DNA of 64,000 nt from Zymoseptoria tritici IPO323 (lineage: Eukaryota; Ascomycota; Dothideomycetes; Mycosphaerellales; Mycosphaerellaceae): the NCBI RefSeq assembly GCF_000219625.1, contig NC_018207.1, positions 992,001 to 1,056,000 of the forward strand, read 5' to 3'. A program made the translations under genes and the position numbers. The notes below the pieces were generated by a model. That model ran no database searches, was not told the origin of the DNA, and saw only the letters and a program-made list of their open reading frames with translations. The stretch's first letter is position 1; the number at the start of each line of letters is the position of its first letter. Below, one piece after another: positions 33,406 to 43,274 of the stretch.

Positions 33406-33608
33406 ATGTCTAGCCTTACTTTACTTTTAGTATGTGCGTATATGCAAATATTGCTTTTGTAGTATACATACGATAAAAGGGAAGTAATAATAGTACTAGA
33501 ATAGTGTAGAATAGTAGTAGATAGTCGTTACTTATATGTTAGTGTAGGGTGTTAAAGAGAGAAAGAATTCAAGTAGTGTGCCGAACTTTTGAGTAGTAGG
33601 CTTGGCAC

Positions 33609-33657
33609 TTAACTAGTCGGCTTGGCGATAACTAATAGTCGGCCGAACTGAATCCTC
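33609..33657 (-). repeat. Right terminal inverted repeat (49 bp)
   Basis: Inverted partner of 26598-26646. It carries TTAACTAGTCGGCTTGGC at 33609-33626 and GTCGGCCG at 33638-33645, ends in CTG plus seven bases and is followed at once by TTTCTTTCC. Confidence 0.8.
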
Positions 33658-33666
33658 TTTCTTTCC
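33658..33666 (+). repeat. 9-bp target-site duplication, right copy
   Basis: TTTCTTTCC, identical to 26589-26597 and placed exactly as far (7 nt) from the CAG/CTG of its inverted repeat as the left copy. Confidence 0.7.
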
Positions 33667-33987
33667 CACGTCCCACGTTGTTGGGACGGGAAGACAAAAA
33701 ACATCATTCCACCTTTTGCTCGCATGAATCTCTTCGAAAGACTATTGCATGCAGGTTCGGCGACGCCGATCAGGCCTGGAAGCTGAAAGCCGGTCAGGCC
33801 ACCACGTGGAGTATCTCCTTCCGGCATGGCGCTGGCGTTCCACGAGTGATCACTGGTCGGAAGTGTGACCTCGTAGACGCCTCGCACGCCAACGACGCCT
33901 CGACCGCGTCGACTTCCACCGTTTCAGGTAGGTGTGTGTGATTTTCCTTAAGCGCGGACGCAGTGAAGGGAGAAATGCAGACCTCCC

Positions 33988-33993
33988 TATAAG
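33988..33993 (+). promoter_or_regulatory. TATA-like box of the GH71 gene
   Basis: TATAAG, 74 nt upstream of the ATG at 34067, within CTCCCTATAAGTACG. The gap 33,667-34,066 holds no other gene. Confidence 0.4.
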
Positions 33994-34066
33994 TACGTGG
34001 CGACCTCCCCTCGGCCTTGTGAGGATGATGTGGAAATCATCATCAATTGTTGACTGACGACCGATC

Positions 34067-35930
34067 ATGCAGTGGCTCACCCTTCTGGCATCTGCCCTTG
34101 CGGGTATGGCGACCGTCGATGCAAAGGCTGTTGTCGCCCATTTCATGATGGTGAATGCCGATTATTACGCTGTTTCGGACTGGCAGACGGATATTGCAGA
34201 TGCACAGGCGGCGAAGATTGATGGGTTTGCTCTCAATTTTGCGGCGGATCAGGCAGATCGACTGGTGAGTATCAATTCGTGTCTTTGTGTCGACTATCCT
34301 TACTGATCCGTGCACCACAGGCAAATCAGGTTGCAAACGCATTCCAAGCCGCAAATGCTGCGGGCTTCAAGCTCATGTTCAGCTTCGACTATGCGGGAGC
34401 CGGAGCATGGGACTCTTCCAAGGTCATCAGCTACCTGAAGCAGTACGGCGGGAACTCGGCTCATCTGCAGTACAACGGAAAGCCGGTGGTCAATACGTAA
34501 GTGGACGAGTTGCTTCTATTCCATCAGAAGCTAACATTTCGTCCAGCTTCGAGGGACCACAAAGCTCGGGCGACTGGCCAAATATCAAGTCACAAACCGG
34601 CTGCTTCTTCATGCCAGAATGGGACTCTATCGGACCCTCACAAGCCGCCACAACTTCAAATAGTGTCGCCGATGGTCTATTCTCTTGGACAGCATGGCCC
34701 AACGGTGCCAACGACATGGGTACTGGGAACGATCAGGCCTACAAATCAGCACTAGGCGGCAAGCCCTACATGATGGCTGTCTCTCCCTGGTTCTACACCA
34801 ACGTTCCTGGCTTCAACAAGAACTGGCTGTGGCGAGGTGACGATCTCTGGTTCGATCGTTGGTCGCAAGTCCAGGCCTTACAACCAGAGTTGGTACAGAT
34901 TGTCACATGGAACGACTGGCCGGAGTCGAGCTACATCAGCCCACTCAGAGGCGACAAGTCCTACAGCGCTTTCTCTGCTGGAAACGCAAACTACAACTAC
35001 GCACTGGACATGCCGCACGACGGCTGGAGAACGCTGTTGCCTTACCGAATCGACATGTACAAGAACAACGCCGCGACCATCACCTCCGAGGCAGCCTCAT
35101 TCTGGTACCGAACCAACCCCAAGGACTCTTGCAACACCGGCGGCACCCTCGCCAACGCTCCCTGGCAGTCACAGCTACAGCCCAGCCAAGTCGTCCAAGA
35201 CAAGGTCTTCTTCACCGCTCTCCTCTCCTCTGCCGCAGACGTCAGCGTCACCGTAGGCGGCCAAACCCAGAACGGCACATGGACGAAGACGCCCGCGAAC
35301 GGCGGCGCAGGTCTCTATCACGGCAGCGCCAACTTCAACGGCCGAACCGGCGCGGTGTCCATCATCATCTCTAGGAAAGGCACCACCGTCCTCCAACAAA
35401 CCGGCAAAACCATCTCCACGAGCTGCACAAACGGCAACTCGAACTGGAACGCATGGGTCGGAAGTGTAACTGGTCGAACATTGCCCAACGCCGTCAGAGT
35501 GGACGCCTCGGGCGCAAGCACTACGATCGGTGCTGTAGCATCTACAACCGCGCCGGTCACGTCTTCGACCACCGCGCCGGCGACTTCTACCTCCGCTTCA
35601 AGGTCAGCCAGCTCCACTCCTGCCAAATCTTCCTCCACGACCTCGAGTCGAACCACAGCTACGAGTCGAGCTAACACGACCACTACGAGGAATAGCTCTC
35701 TTACCAGCTCCGCTACCAGCTCCCCAACCACCCCCGCATCGACGACTCGTGTCTCCACCACAGCCAACACAGCCACAACAGTCACAGCGACTGTAACCGT
35801 CACGGCGAGTGCGACGGCGACAAGTACCGTCACGACGACTGTTGCGCCGACGAGTAATGCTTCCACGTCGGCGAAGTCGACGGCGACATATACGATGCAG
35901 GGAACGTGTACTTGTAAATGCGAGTTGTAG
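34067..35930 (+). CDS. Secreted glycoside hydrolase family 71 (alpha-1,3-glucanase / mutanase)
   Basis: Exons 34067-34264, 34321-34496 and 34547-35930 join to 585 aa. Residues 1-19, MQWLTLLASALAGMATVDA, form a signal peptide. The catalytic module follows: V-V-A-H-F-M at the start of the barrel, I-D-G-F-A-L-N, F-K-L-M-F-S-F-D-Y-A-G, P-E-W-D-S-I-G, G-L-F-S-W-T-A-W-P, and QIVTWNDWPESSYISPL, which is characteristic of GH71. A C-terminal Ser/Thr-rich linker of about 130 residues ends in a short Cys-containing tail (T-C-T-C-K-C-E-L). GH71 enzymes hydrolyse alpha-1,3-glucan of fungal cell walls, in self-remodelling or attack on other fungi. The gene starts 400 bp beyond the transposon, which may have separated it from upstream control. 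Confidence 0.93.
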
Positions 35931-36177
35931 ATTTGGTCTTTCTCTCGATGAGACGGCACGCGGCATGAGAGCAGATGAAATGAGCGTAATGCATGCAACG
36001 CCATGACAGATAGACTATTAGATGATTGCGAGGACGACAGCACTTAGATACCCAATATCGACAGAAAAGTTTCCCAAGAAAATCTTGATCCCTGCTTACT
36101 GCTTCATTAATCCCATCAGTGAGTCCTCACCGCGACCCTACTCTCCACCTCAGCCTCCTCCCACTGACCTCGCAACT

Positions 36178-37029
36178 CTACAACCGCGAAGACCCATCAA
36201 CCCGTCTCCTCACCTCCACCGACTTCTTAACCACATGTCTAAAAGCCCTACTCACCCCACCAATCCTCCTCACTACCTCTCCTCCTCGTTCTCCCTCCAA
36301 CAGAATCCTCTCAATCAACGCATATGTCCCAAACACCCTCTCACTCGCCGTCATCCTCCCCCTCTCATGTCCACCCCTACCAACCCGTCCAGCCGTAGCA
36401 TCTCCTCCCTCAGTCTCACACCCTTGTCGAACTCCGTGTCGACTGGCTCCGGTGGAAGAGTACCCGTTATCAAGCCTCCACCCCGACTCCTCGTCCGCGA
36501 AAGAAGCATCATATACAATCTCGCTGATCCCTCCTCGGCATTTTTTCGCGGCGAGGAGGGCAGAGGTGGTGTATGAACGAGGTAAAGGGGTGGGTTGGCC
36601 GGAGGGGAGGATGTAAGTGGCTATGCCTTGCGCTCCCTCTTCAAGTCCTTGTGTTTTGGGCAGTGGGGAGTTGTCGCGATGGGGTTGAGTGGAATCGAGA
36701 GTTGGGAGGAGAAGAGAGGTAGGAGAAGGCTTGAAGATGGGTGCGTACCAAGATCGTTGGCGGAGTGAGAGGGATTGGATTCGGGGTTGGGAGATTTTGT
36801 TGGCTGCTGTCCAGAGGGGAGTGGAGGGTTCTGTGGGCGAGTTGAGGTTCGGGGAGGTGGAGGAGGAGATGTAGGGTGAGCTGCTGTTGTTGAAGAGGTA
36901 GTCGATTGCTAGGGTGCGGCGTGGGCGTTTGTTGGGTCGGTCTGTTAGGGTTGTTGAAGTGGATGCGATGGAGGTGACAGAGGCGGATGTGTCGTCTGGC
37001 GAGTCTTCTGCTTGTCTTTTGCGCGCCAT
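36178..37029 (-). CDS. F-box-like protein, hypothetical (283 aa)
   Basis: Start ATG 37029 (GCGCCATGG context, M-A-R-K-R-Q-A-E-D-S) is preferred over the upstream in-frame ATG at 37143. The N-terminal 60 residues are Ser/Thr-rich, with basic N-K-R-P-R-R suggesting a nuclear signal. The C-terminal 60 residues, A-S-E-R-V-F-G-T-Y-A-L-I-E-R-I-L-L...V-S-R-A-F-R-H-V-V-K-K-S, resemble the degenerate F-box common in Mycosphaerellaceae proteins (V-F-x-x-x-E-L-L-E-x-I-L-L...V-C-R-x-F-R-x-x-I-x-x-S). Such a C-terminal F-box is unusual; the gene may continue or be truncated. It converges with the GH71 gene. Confidence 0.6.
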   Translation of the reverse strand: MARKRQAEDSPDDTSASVTSIASTSTTLTDRPNKRPRRTLAIDYLFNNSSSPYISSSTSPNLNSPTEPSTPLWTAANKISQPRIQSLSLRQRSWYAPIFKPSPTSLLLPTLDSTQPHRDNSPLPKTQGLEEGAQGIATYILPSGQPTPLPRSYTTSALLAAKKCRGGISEIVYDASFADEESGWRLDNGYSSTGASRHGVRQGCETEGGDATAGRVGRGGHERGRMTASERVFGTYALIERILLEGERGGEVVRRIGGVSRAFRHVVKKSVEVRRRVDGSSRL

Positions 37030-37615
37030 GGTTCGGGTTGTTGCTGGCGAACTAGATAATGTTGGTTTCGATTGAAGGCGGAGAGGGTGTGACGGTAGTG
37101 CACGAGGTGAGTGTGATGGTTGATGAGTCCTTTCATGTGACAATTCGTTTTGAAGTCTGTCGAGGCCAGGCGTCTTTCTTTGGCTGAGGTGCTGCTGTAG
37201 ACGCCGTTGGCTCGACTCTATCGGGAATCTCGCAATTCAGGTTGCATGAGCCGTGTTCAGTAATATTGGAATGGCCTAAAGACGAAGCGATCAGTGTATT
37301 CGAGAGCAGAGCAGAAGTCTTGCGCAGCATAAGCGAGAGGTGAGCGTTTTCGTGAGACATCTGCGCTGAAATCCTTCTGCTCGTGCCAGTCTCTGTCTCT
37401 CATGTGCTGAATACGCATGTGATTGAGACAGGTGAATCGAGAGAGTGAACGAAGTGTGGTCGCTTCGAAGCGGGTTCCTGTCTATCCAGTAAGCTCCAGA
37501 AATGTTCCAAAGCAAAGTATACAAGTTGTGCGCCAAACTCGCCGCCGGATATCGTATCGTCAAGGTCCATCAGAGACGCAATCATTCATTGTCCTTCCCT
37601 CCTCATCCTCATCGA

Positions 37616-38443
37616 TTAGTTCAACACCACCGCCAAGATTACCACAGCCAGCACAATCGCCAGAACCATTAGCAGACAGCACGCCTTTCCTCTCGCACTC
37701 TTCTGATGTCTGCTGGCGGTCCTCAGTTGCTGATCCGCATTTCTCGTATCGTCTCTTGTAGATGTCACGTTCTCCGAGATGATATCCAAGCTCTGTCCTT
37801 GATCATGCACCATCGTTGCAACATCCCGGAACAGCTCATTCAGCTCGCTGACTGAGCTCTCAATGTTGCGAATTTCGGATTCCCGCTCGATGATCAGAGT
37901 TTCCTGGAAGTCGACTTCGCTTTGATCTGCCAGTCGCAGATCTTGCTGCTGAAGCTGCTGCTGTTGTTGCTGCTGTCCACCGCTAGACGACGTCGCACCT
38001 CCACCCTCATTCTCATCCAGGGCCGTCCGTGCCGCAGATGCGCTGGCTCGCTGTTTCTCCAGCGCCGACCTCTGAAGTGTCTGAAATTCCGTCAAGCTCG
38101 CTTTGAACTCCGTGCTCAGCTTCTTCGAGGTGTACTTCTGGCTCGGTCCCAGATCGTGCCATGCTTGGACCTTCTTCAAACCCTCGCCGATCTCCTTGAA
38201 GCCATCTCCTGTCTCTGAGAGCAGGTCCTGCACCCGCTCGCGGACGCGATCTGTTTCGCGGCGAGTTCCGAGTAGTGCGACTTGATTGCTGAGCCGGGAG
38301 ATGTTGCTTGTCAGGGAGAAGAGCTTATCGGAGAGCTGGGTTGTGTAGCGGTTGAACTCGGGGTCGTCGGCGTAGGAGGGATCGTCACTTCGTCGCCATG
38401 TTGTGGGTTGGCTTTCGAGGTTTGGGTTATCTTGGAAGGACAT
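37616..38443 (-). CDS. PEP12: Syntaxin-type t-SNARE, Pep12-like
   Basis: 275 aa, no introns. An N-terminal syntaxin helical bundle region (residues 25-130) is followed by a Gln-rich linker (Q-Q-Q-Q-Q-Q-Q-L-Q-Q-Q), the SNARE motif (about 180-240; L-I-I-E-R-E-S-E-I-R-N-I-E-S-S-V, with Gln at the zero layer in H-D-Q-G-Q-S-L-D) and a C-terminal membrane anchor (C-C-L-L-M-V-L-A-I-V-L-A-V-V-I-L-A-V-V-L-N). Pep12-type syntaxins act in Golgi-to-endosome/vacuole fusion. Assignment to Pep12 rather than another endosomal syntaxin is by overall pattern. It shares an upstream region of 314 bp with NDC1 (divergent). Confidence 0.85.
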   Translation of the reverse strand: MSFQDNPNLESQPTTWRRSDDPSYADDPEFNRYTTQLSDKLFSLTSNISRLSNQVALLGTRRETDRVRERVQDLLSETGDGFKEIGEGLKKVQAWHDLGPSQKYTSKKLSTEFKASLTEFQTLQRSALEKQRASASAARTALDENEGGGATSSSGGQQQQQQQLQQQDLRLADQSEVDFQETLIIERESEIRNIESSVSELNELFRDVATMVHDQGQSLDIISENVTSTRDDTRNADQQLRTASRHQKSARGKACCLLMVLAIVLAVVILAVVLN

Positions 38444-38757
38444 TTCAGAGGTGTTGTGGTGTCAGATTGAGAGGGAAGAGGTCGTTGTTCAAGGTGAAGT
38501 CGTCTGAACTGGCGCCTGACGAGACCCGGATGACGATCATCTGGTCGCGACTACTAGAATCCCCCGAACCCGAAAGCGGAAGCGGTTACCATCAAACAAT
38601 AATCACATGCATCGCTGCTTCTACTTTTTGAGATTCATCTTCAACATTTCCATTGCTCGACGTTTTCGCGTTTCCTTACACTCGTTCGACCATTTCTCAA
38701 CATCCTCGCATAGCGTTTCCTTTCCCATTATTCACGACGACACGTCGCGCGCCCACA

Positions 38758-40965
38758 ATGTCGACAAGCACGATGATCACGCAGAACCCGCCCATCAACT
38801 CCCTCTTCGCGCCGAGAACAACAAATACCAGTACTCCTTCCGCGACACCGATCCCACGCATACGACCATATAAAGACTTCCTCACCGCAGCTCTACACCG
38901 TCGCTTCGTGCGTGCTGCTGGTGTCACATTCATCATCTGCTGGTTCTACAGCTTCATCTTCTCCACATCAGGCTCTCTAATATGGAGCTGGTTTCCTATA
39001 GGACCAGCAGGGATACGCGCACTCTTACTCTTCGCGCCATGTCTTGCCGTGTTCATCGTACGCGTGGCGAACATGCACGTTGCAACGACGAGCGGTGGCT
39101 TGACGCAGATTCTGAAGAAGCCGGGAACAACATTACACACTGTTGGATGGTACGTCTGGAGCGCGTGGTTCTATGGAGAGATCTTCATCTGGACAAGAGG
39201 GTCATCAGGAAGCATAGAGCTTGGTTGGGTGGATCCTGGCAGGTCGGGATATGAACGACCGAGAATGAATGAGAATCCGATCTTCTTGAGGTGTCTGTTC
39301 GTATTGATGGGCTTGGGGCAAGCAAGTCTGCATCTATCGAGGGACTACGATGCAATCGACCTGAGCGAAGGTAATGGACTTTCAAAGAGACGGAATGCTC
39401 TGTTGTCATACTTGGGAGTGCAGGACCAGACGCTCGACAAGCTACCAAGGAGCGCACGTGTACTTGTGGAGAACTCAGGGCTCATTGCCGATCGTGCGTT
39501 CAAGCTGGTATTCTGTGGGACCGTCATGGCGCACTCCCCGTTCTACTTCATCGTGGTCCGTCGGATGGCATGGAGATGGACCTACGCCATTGGTCGCACC
39601 GTATTTCGCGAGCTTCCGCCTACATCACCGCCTACAGGACTTGTCAACGTCGTCCGACTTGCGTGGCAGGCATTCTACTCGTCTCTGCTACTGGTCGCGC
39701 TTTGGGAGGCCTCGAACACCATCTTCGACATCACTGTCCCACAACCACCGACCAAGAAGGGAGAGCCTTTGACTAGTGAGATTAAAGACGCGCGTGGGGC
39801 TGTGGTCCATCGCAGCGCAGATCCCAACGGCAGCCTTCTCAATGGCCTGAAGGCCAAGAGAGAGATTCCCAAGGCCTTTGCATTCTGGGAGCTCAGCCTC
39901 ATCTCAAAGGACTTTGAAGCACGGAGGAAAACCATTTACACCGAAGTCGATCGTCGAGATGGTAGCGCCTGGGAACAGATCTGCCAAGTCTGCCTTTCAG
40001 AAATTCGTGCCATCAAAGTGCGCATCACAGAAGCCAACCGTCCAGCCTTGTCGTCAGCACAGCAGAAAGAGCAAGAGCTACGTCGTCAACAGCACGAGCA
40101 CCTCATCGGCCGAGAAGCAGAAGAGCAACAGATCGTCGGCCTACGCAAAATTGCGGATCGACCTGTCGTAAACGATGCTGCAGTCTTCGCAAGAGGCTCA
40201 AATGGATCGCCCTTCGCGGTCAGCAACCTCGCACGATCCATTGGACAAAGCCCGGGGAGTGATGCTGCTCTACCTGTCGCGCGCAAGGCTCTGCAATGGA
40301 GTGCAGACAGAGCACTGTCAAGAGCAGATCAGGAGCGACTTGCCAAGGTTGGGACCGGAGATGGTTTCATCGCTCAGAAAAGTCAAGGGTACATTCTCCA
40401 ATTCCTGCGCTCTCCCGCTGGCGAGCCATTCCGAAAGACTTTCGATCGACAAGTCGCAGGTGTGATTCTTGGGAGCGGCCCGGCAACGAACAAGCGCAAC
40501 ATCATCTATGCCTCAGAAGCTCTCACGCAGTTGGTGATGTGCTCGCTCGCCGAGGATTCATACGGCAGTGTTTCGAAGGACGTGGCTGAGATCGTGCGGA
40601 CTTTGACTGAAGTTGTCGATGCGGTTGAGAAGTTTGTGGGACACGAAGCGAAGGCGCACTGGACTGATGTTAGCTTTCGAGAAGAGACGAGGTGGCAGGT
40701 CGCAACGGAGGCGGCGGAGGTCTTGCAAGTGCTGAGGAGTGGACTGGAGAGGATCGTGCTGGCGTTCGGAGAATACGCAGGCTCGATCGGTCTCAGCAAG
40801 AAGGAAGTCAGAGAAGCGAGGGAGGCTGCTGTCGGCTCGAGAGGTGGTGCGGGTGCTCTGCCGGCGTCGAAGGAGAAAGCTGCTATTGGAGCTGGAGAGC
40901 GATCACGCGAAGTCGAGCGAAGACCTGAGATGCAAGAGGCGACGTCAAGAAGGAGAAGAAATTGA
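38758..40965 (+). CDS. NDC1: Nuclear pore / spindle pole body protein Ndc1
   Basis: 735 aa in one exon; ATG 38758 (CCCACAATGTCG) is chosen over the longer frame from 38653. Six or so membrane segments occupy the first half: F-V-R-A-A-G-V-T-F-I-I-C-W-F-Y near 50, A-L-L-L-F-A-P-C-L-A-V-F-I-V near 95, and further ones near 140, 190, 285 and 330. The soluble C-terminal half is helical and charged. Layout and the motif R-P-Y-K-D-F-L-x-x-A-L-H-R-R before the first segment fit fungal Ndc1/Cut11, which anchors nuclear pores and the spindle pole body in the nuclear envelope. Confidence 0.82.
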   Translation: MSTSTMITQNPPINSLFAPRTTNTSTPSATPIPRIRPYKDFLTAALHRRFVRAAGVTFIICWFYSFIFSTSGSLIWSWFPIGPAGIRALLLFAPCLAVFIVRVANMHVATTSGGLTQILKKPGTTLHTVGWYVWSAWFYGEIFIWTRGSSGSIELGWVDPGRSGYERPRMNENPIFLRCLFVLMGLGQASLHLSRDYDAIDLSEGNGLSKRRNALLSYLGVQDQTLDKLPRSARVLVENSGLIADRAFKLVFCGTVMAHSPFYFIVVRRMAWRWTYAIGRTVFRELPPTSPPTGLVNVVRLAWQAFYSSLLLVALWEASNTIFDITVPQPPTKKGEPLTSEIKDARGAVVHRSADPNGSLLNGLKAKREIPKAFAFWELSLISKDFEARRKTIYTEVDRRDGSAWEQICQVCLSEIRAIKVRITEANRPALSSAQQKEQELRRQQHEHLIGREAEEQQIVGLRKIADRPVVNDAAVFARGSNGSPFAVSNLARSIGQSPGSDAALPVARKALQWSADRALSRADQERLAKVGTGDGFIAQKSQGYILQFLRSPAGEPFRKTFDRQVAGVILGSGPATNKRNIIYASEALTQLVMCSLAEDSYGSVSKDVAEIVRTLTEVVDAVEKFVGHEAKAHWTDVSFREETRWQVATEAAEVLQVLRSGLERIVLAFGEYAGSIGLSKKEVREAREAAVGSRGGAGALPASKEKAAIGAGERSREVERRPEMQEATSRRRRN

Positions 40966-41032
40966 GCGTGTACACGACAAAAATGGATAAGCTGGTAATG
41001 ACACAATGGACCGTCCCGCCCGCAAGTCGTCC

Positions 41033-42061
41033 TTACGCCCCAGACTTGCTTGATGTCAACCCCACGAAAACGAACAGAACAGCAGCATAGCCGGCGGTCG
41101 CGCTCAGGGTCTGATCGTTGGTCGTACGAAGTGTGATTGAGCACAAGATGGCGAATAGCACGACTGCTATCGTAGTCGTGACCAGGTTCACTGTCCGACT
41201 TGTATGCAGCGCCATGATGTACATCGGGATCAGGATGAACAGCGCTCCGACCGATGCGATGATGAAGCGAGCTATTTTCTCTCCAGCTTCGGACAAGGTC
41301 CTCGGAATCTCCCGTTTCTTGTATCTTTCATTGCGAGCCTTTTTCTCGTCGTTGCTGTAAGTCAACTGCACGAGAAGATACTTCCGGAGCAACTCGCGAA
41401 CGCCGTCAACCAGTTTCGTCGGTTTGGCAGGGAGACGTCGATAACTCTCAGACCTGAAAGGGAGCACATCTCCAAATATGCTTTTGGCTGTGTAAGGAAA
41501 GAACCTATTGGAGTCGCCCTCTCGCTTCTTTTGCTCTGTGTGACTGAGCCAGTCAAGAGACCGGATGTATTCAAGGTCCCTGATGGCCTCCGCTGCGTGC
41601 AAATCTGGTCAGTTGTGGTTGTTCTGCGGCAGAGATGGCACTTTACCTTGCTCGTGAAAAAGCGTACCAACGGCCCTCATGTCCTCATCTCTGGCTCTCC
41701 TGGATTCGAGCAACTTCTTCCGCTGCAAGGCTAGCTGTTTGTTGAGAAACAAGAAGTACGTTCGCCGTAAACGGCCCATCTCCATGAACCACGGCTCGGC
41801 TGGTATGTGATCACCAGGTCTCGCATTGGCGGTACTGCCTTGCTCCGCAGTGTTGGAGTCGACCGGGGTCTTGGTCTGAAGCCGGACGTCATTTCTTAAG
41901 CTTTCAGCAAAATGGAACAAGCCCTGCTCCTCGTCTGCTGCTTCTTGTGCTTCTTGACTGAGGGCTTCAGAGCTGGAGCCGGAGTTGGCTGCGTACGGTA
42001 CGGCGGTTTGTGTTCCTCTGTTGATCAAATTGGAAATGGCTGTGCACGATGCAGCTGCCAT
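41033..42061 (-). CDS. DUF6594 membrane protein
   Basis: Two exons, 42061-41647 and 41604-41033, with a 42-bp intron (GTAAAG...GACCAG), give 328 aa. The DUF6594 pattern is visible: M-G-R-L-R-R-T-Y-F-L-F-L-N-K-Q-L-A, a central helical region with D-L-E-Y-I-R-S-L-D-W, and three C-terminal membrane segments (I-I-A-S-V-G-A-L-F-I-L-I-P-M; L-V-T-T-T-I-A-V-V-L-F-A; A-T-A-G-Y-A-A-V-L-F-V-F-V-G). N-D-Q-T-L-x-A-T-A-G-Y-A-A-V is the most conserved stretch of this fungal family, whose function is unknown. Divergent from the hypothetical gene at 42444. Confidence 0.85.
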
Positions 42062-42443
42062 TCTGCCAGTTTATATCGTCACTCGGAGACTACCGCACAG
42101 ATGGATAAAAGACGGGCGTTCGTTAGGCACATCACGACCGCTGTTCTCGCAGTCGCAGCTGCGAAGTACAGGGCGCAGTCAGCACGTGGCGTCAGCTACG
42201 AGTCATCAAAGTGTCAACATTATAAGCGAATCACATCCGGGAGCTTGCGGGGACATCTCTTGGGCACGGAAGATTCTAAGCGAGGTATACTTGTTACGAG
42301 CGAAACGAGCTACGAGCTTTCTGATGTGCGGAGGATCCGATGGTCGCCATGCAGTCAGCAAAGCTCGAAGACCTACAGTCTACGCCTTCGCTTCCAAGCG
42401 AGACCCACTCACCACACCGTAGTCAACTGCTGTACATTAAGAA

Positions 42444-43224
42444 GTGGAATCCCCAGCTAGCCAGATCTCGACATCGTCTGTCGGAGTCGCCGTGAGAATC
42501 CAAGGGCCATTGGACATGTCACCCAAATTCAATTTGAGCGACCTCGTGTCGCGTGCACGGAAACCACCTCCCGAGGACGAGCCAGATGTCATATCAGACA
42601 TCATATCAGACGTCATATCATCATCGTCGTCTTATCCCGTCGCAGATAACAACGGCAAAGACGCTGCAATCGAAATGGTGCAGCAATACCACAAAGCGAG
42701 CAAGAGCTGGGCTTCGACGGCAAGAGTGGCGCGGCAACACCTAAGTTCTCACCGGACAAGTTTCCAGCACCTGGAAGCGCTCTCACAAATAGCCGTTCCT
42801 CTAGGAGGTATGCTGTTGCGGTCTACGCCGCTGATGAACGGTGTCTAACAAGTTCACAGTCACAGTCAATGGCGAGGCCTATGCGCGAGAAGCAGCTGAA
42901 ATTATCAGGACCTTGAAGTCCTTGACAACCAAACCAGGAAAGCGAAAGGCAGTTGACACCGTTCGACTCGACGACATCGTTCGACTCGACGACATCGGTC
43001 AACTCGACGACATCGGTCAACTCGACGACATCGGGTCCAGAATCACTGCTATGCTCGATACCTACGCGAACGACTTTGACACGGCAATTCAGACGGCCAG
43101 GAAGACCCAGGCTGCGCGAGAACGATTAATCTTGGGCGACAAACTGCCCTCTACTCTGAGGCGGGACAAGCACAGGCAACGAGGAAGTCCAGCATTGGCT
43201 ACGACCAGTTTGGACTCACACTAG
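42444..43224 (+). CDS. Hypothetical protein with short amino-acid repeats (242 aa)
   Basis: Exons 42444-42807 and 42860-43224 are joined by a 52-bp intron with GTATGC donor, TCTAAC branch and TTCACAG acceptor; phases agree. The N-terminus carries I-S-D-I-I-S-D-V-I-S-S-S-S-S, encoded by near-repeats of TCATATCAGAC. Exon 2 carries four copies of a six-residue unit, [VG]-[RQ]-L-D-D-I. The helical central part (K-D-A-A-I-E-M-V-Q-Q-Y...A-L-S-Q-I-A-V-P-L-G-G) resembles N-terminal helical regions of fungal STAND-type proteins only in style; no family is assigned. It ends 50 bp from the convergent permease gene. Confidence 0.6.
42961..43032 (+). repeat. Four tandem copies of an 18-bp coding repeat
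   Basis: The copies read GTTCGACTCGACGACATC twice, then GGTCAACTCGACGACATC twice. They stay in frame and encode V-R-L-D-D-I and G-Q-L-D-D-I pairs. The pairwise identity suggests recent duplication. Confidence 0.9.
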
Positions 43225-43274
43225 GAACAGCTGTCTTTGACTTTCATTCATGATCATTATGTACACAACCATCA

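Larger units (their letters stand above)
26598..33657. mobile_element. Mutator-like (MULE) DNA transposon, 7.06 kb, RIP-mutated, two convergent genes
   Basis: Bounded by the 9-bp duplication TTTCTTTCC and inverted ends sharing CAGYYCGGCCGAC-N11-GCCAAGCCGACTAGTTAA. The word GCCAAGCC recurs just inside both ends (26,691-26,701; 33,597-33,607), plausibly a transposase-binding site. A plus-strand gene (about 26.7-31.06 kb) and a minus-strand gene (about 33.2-31.6 kb) converge. Base pattern differs sharply from the flanks: TpA is abundant and TCA, CCA, TGA and TGG are nearly absent. By hand I found about 8 of these four words in 26,821-28,860, against about 60 per kb expected from random sequence. 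MULE assignment rests on the duplication length, the ends and weak protein similarity; a KDZ or other class is the alternative. Confidence 0.75.
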
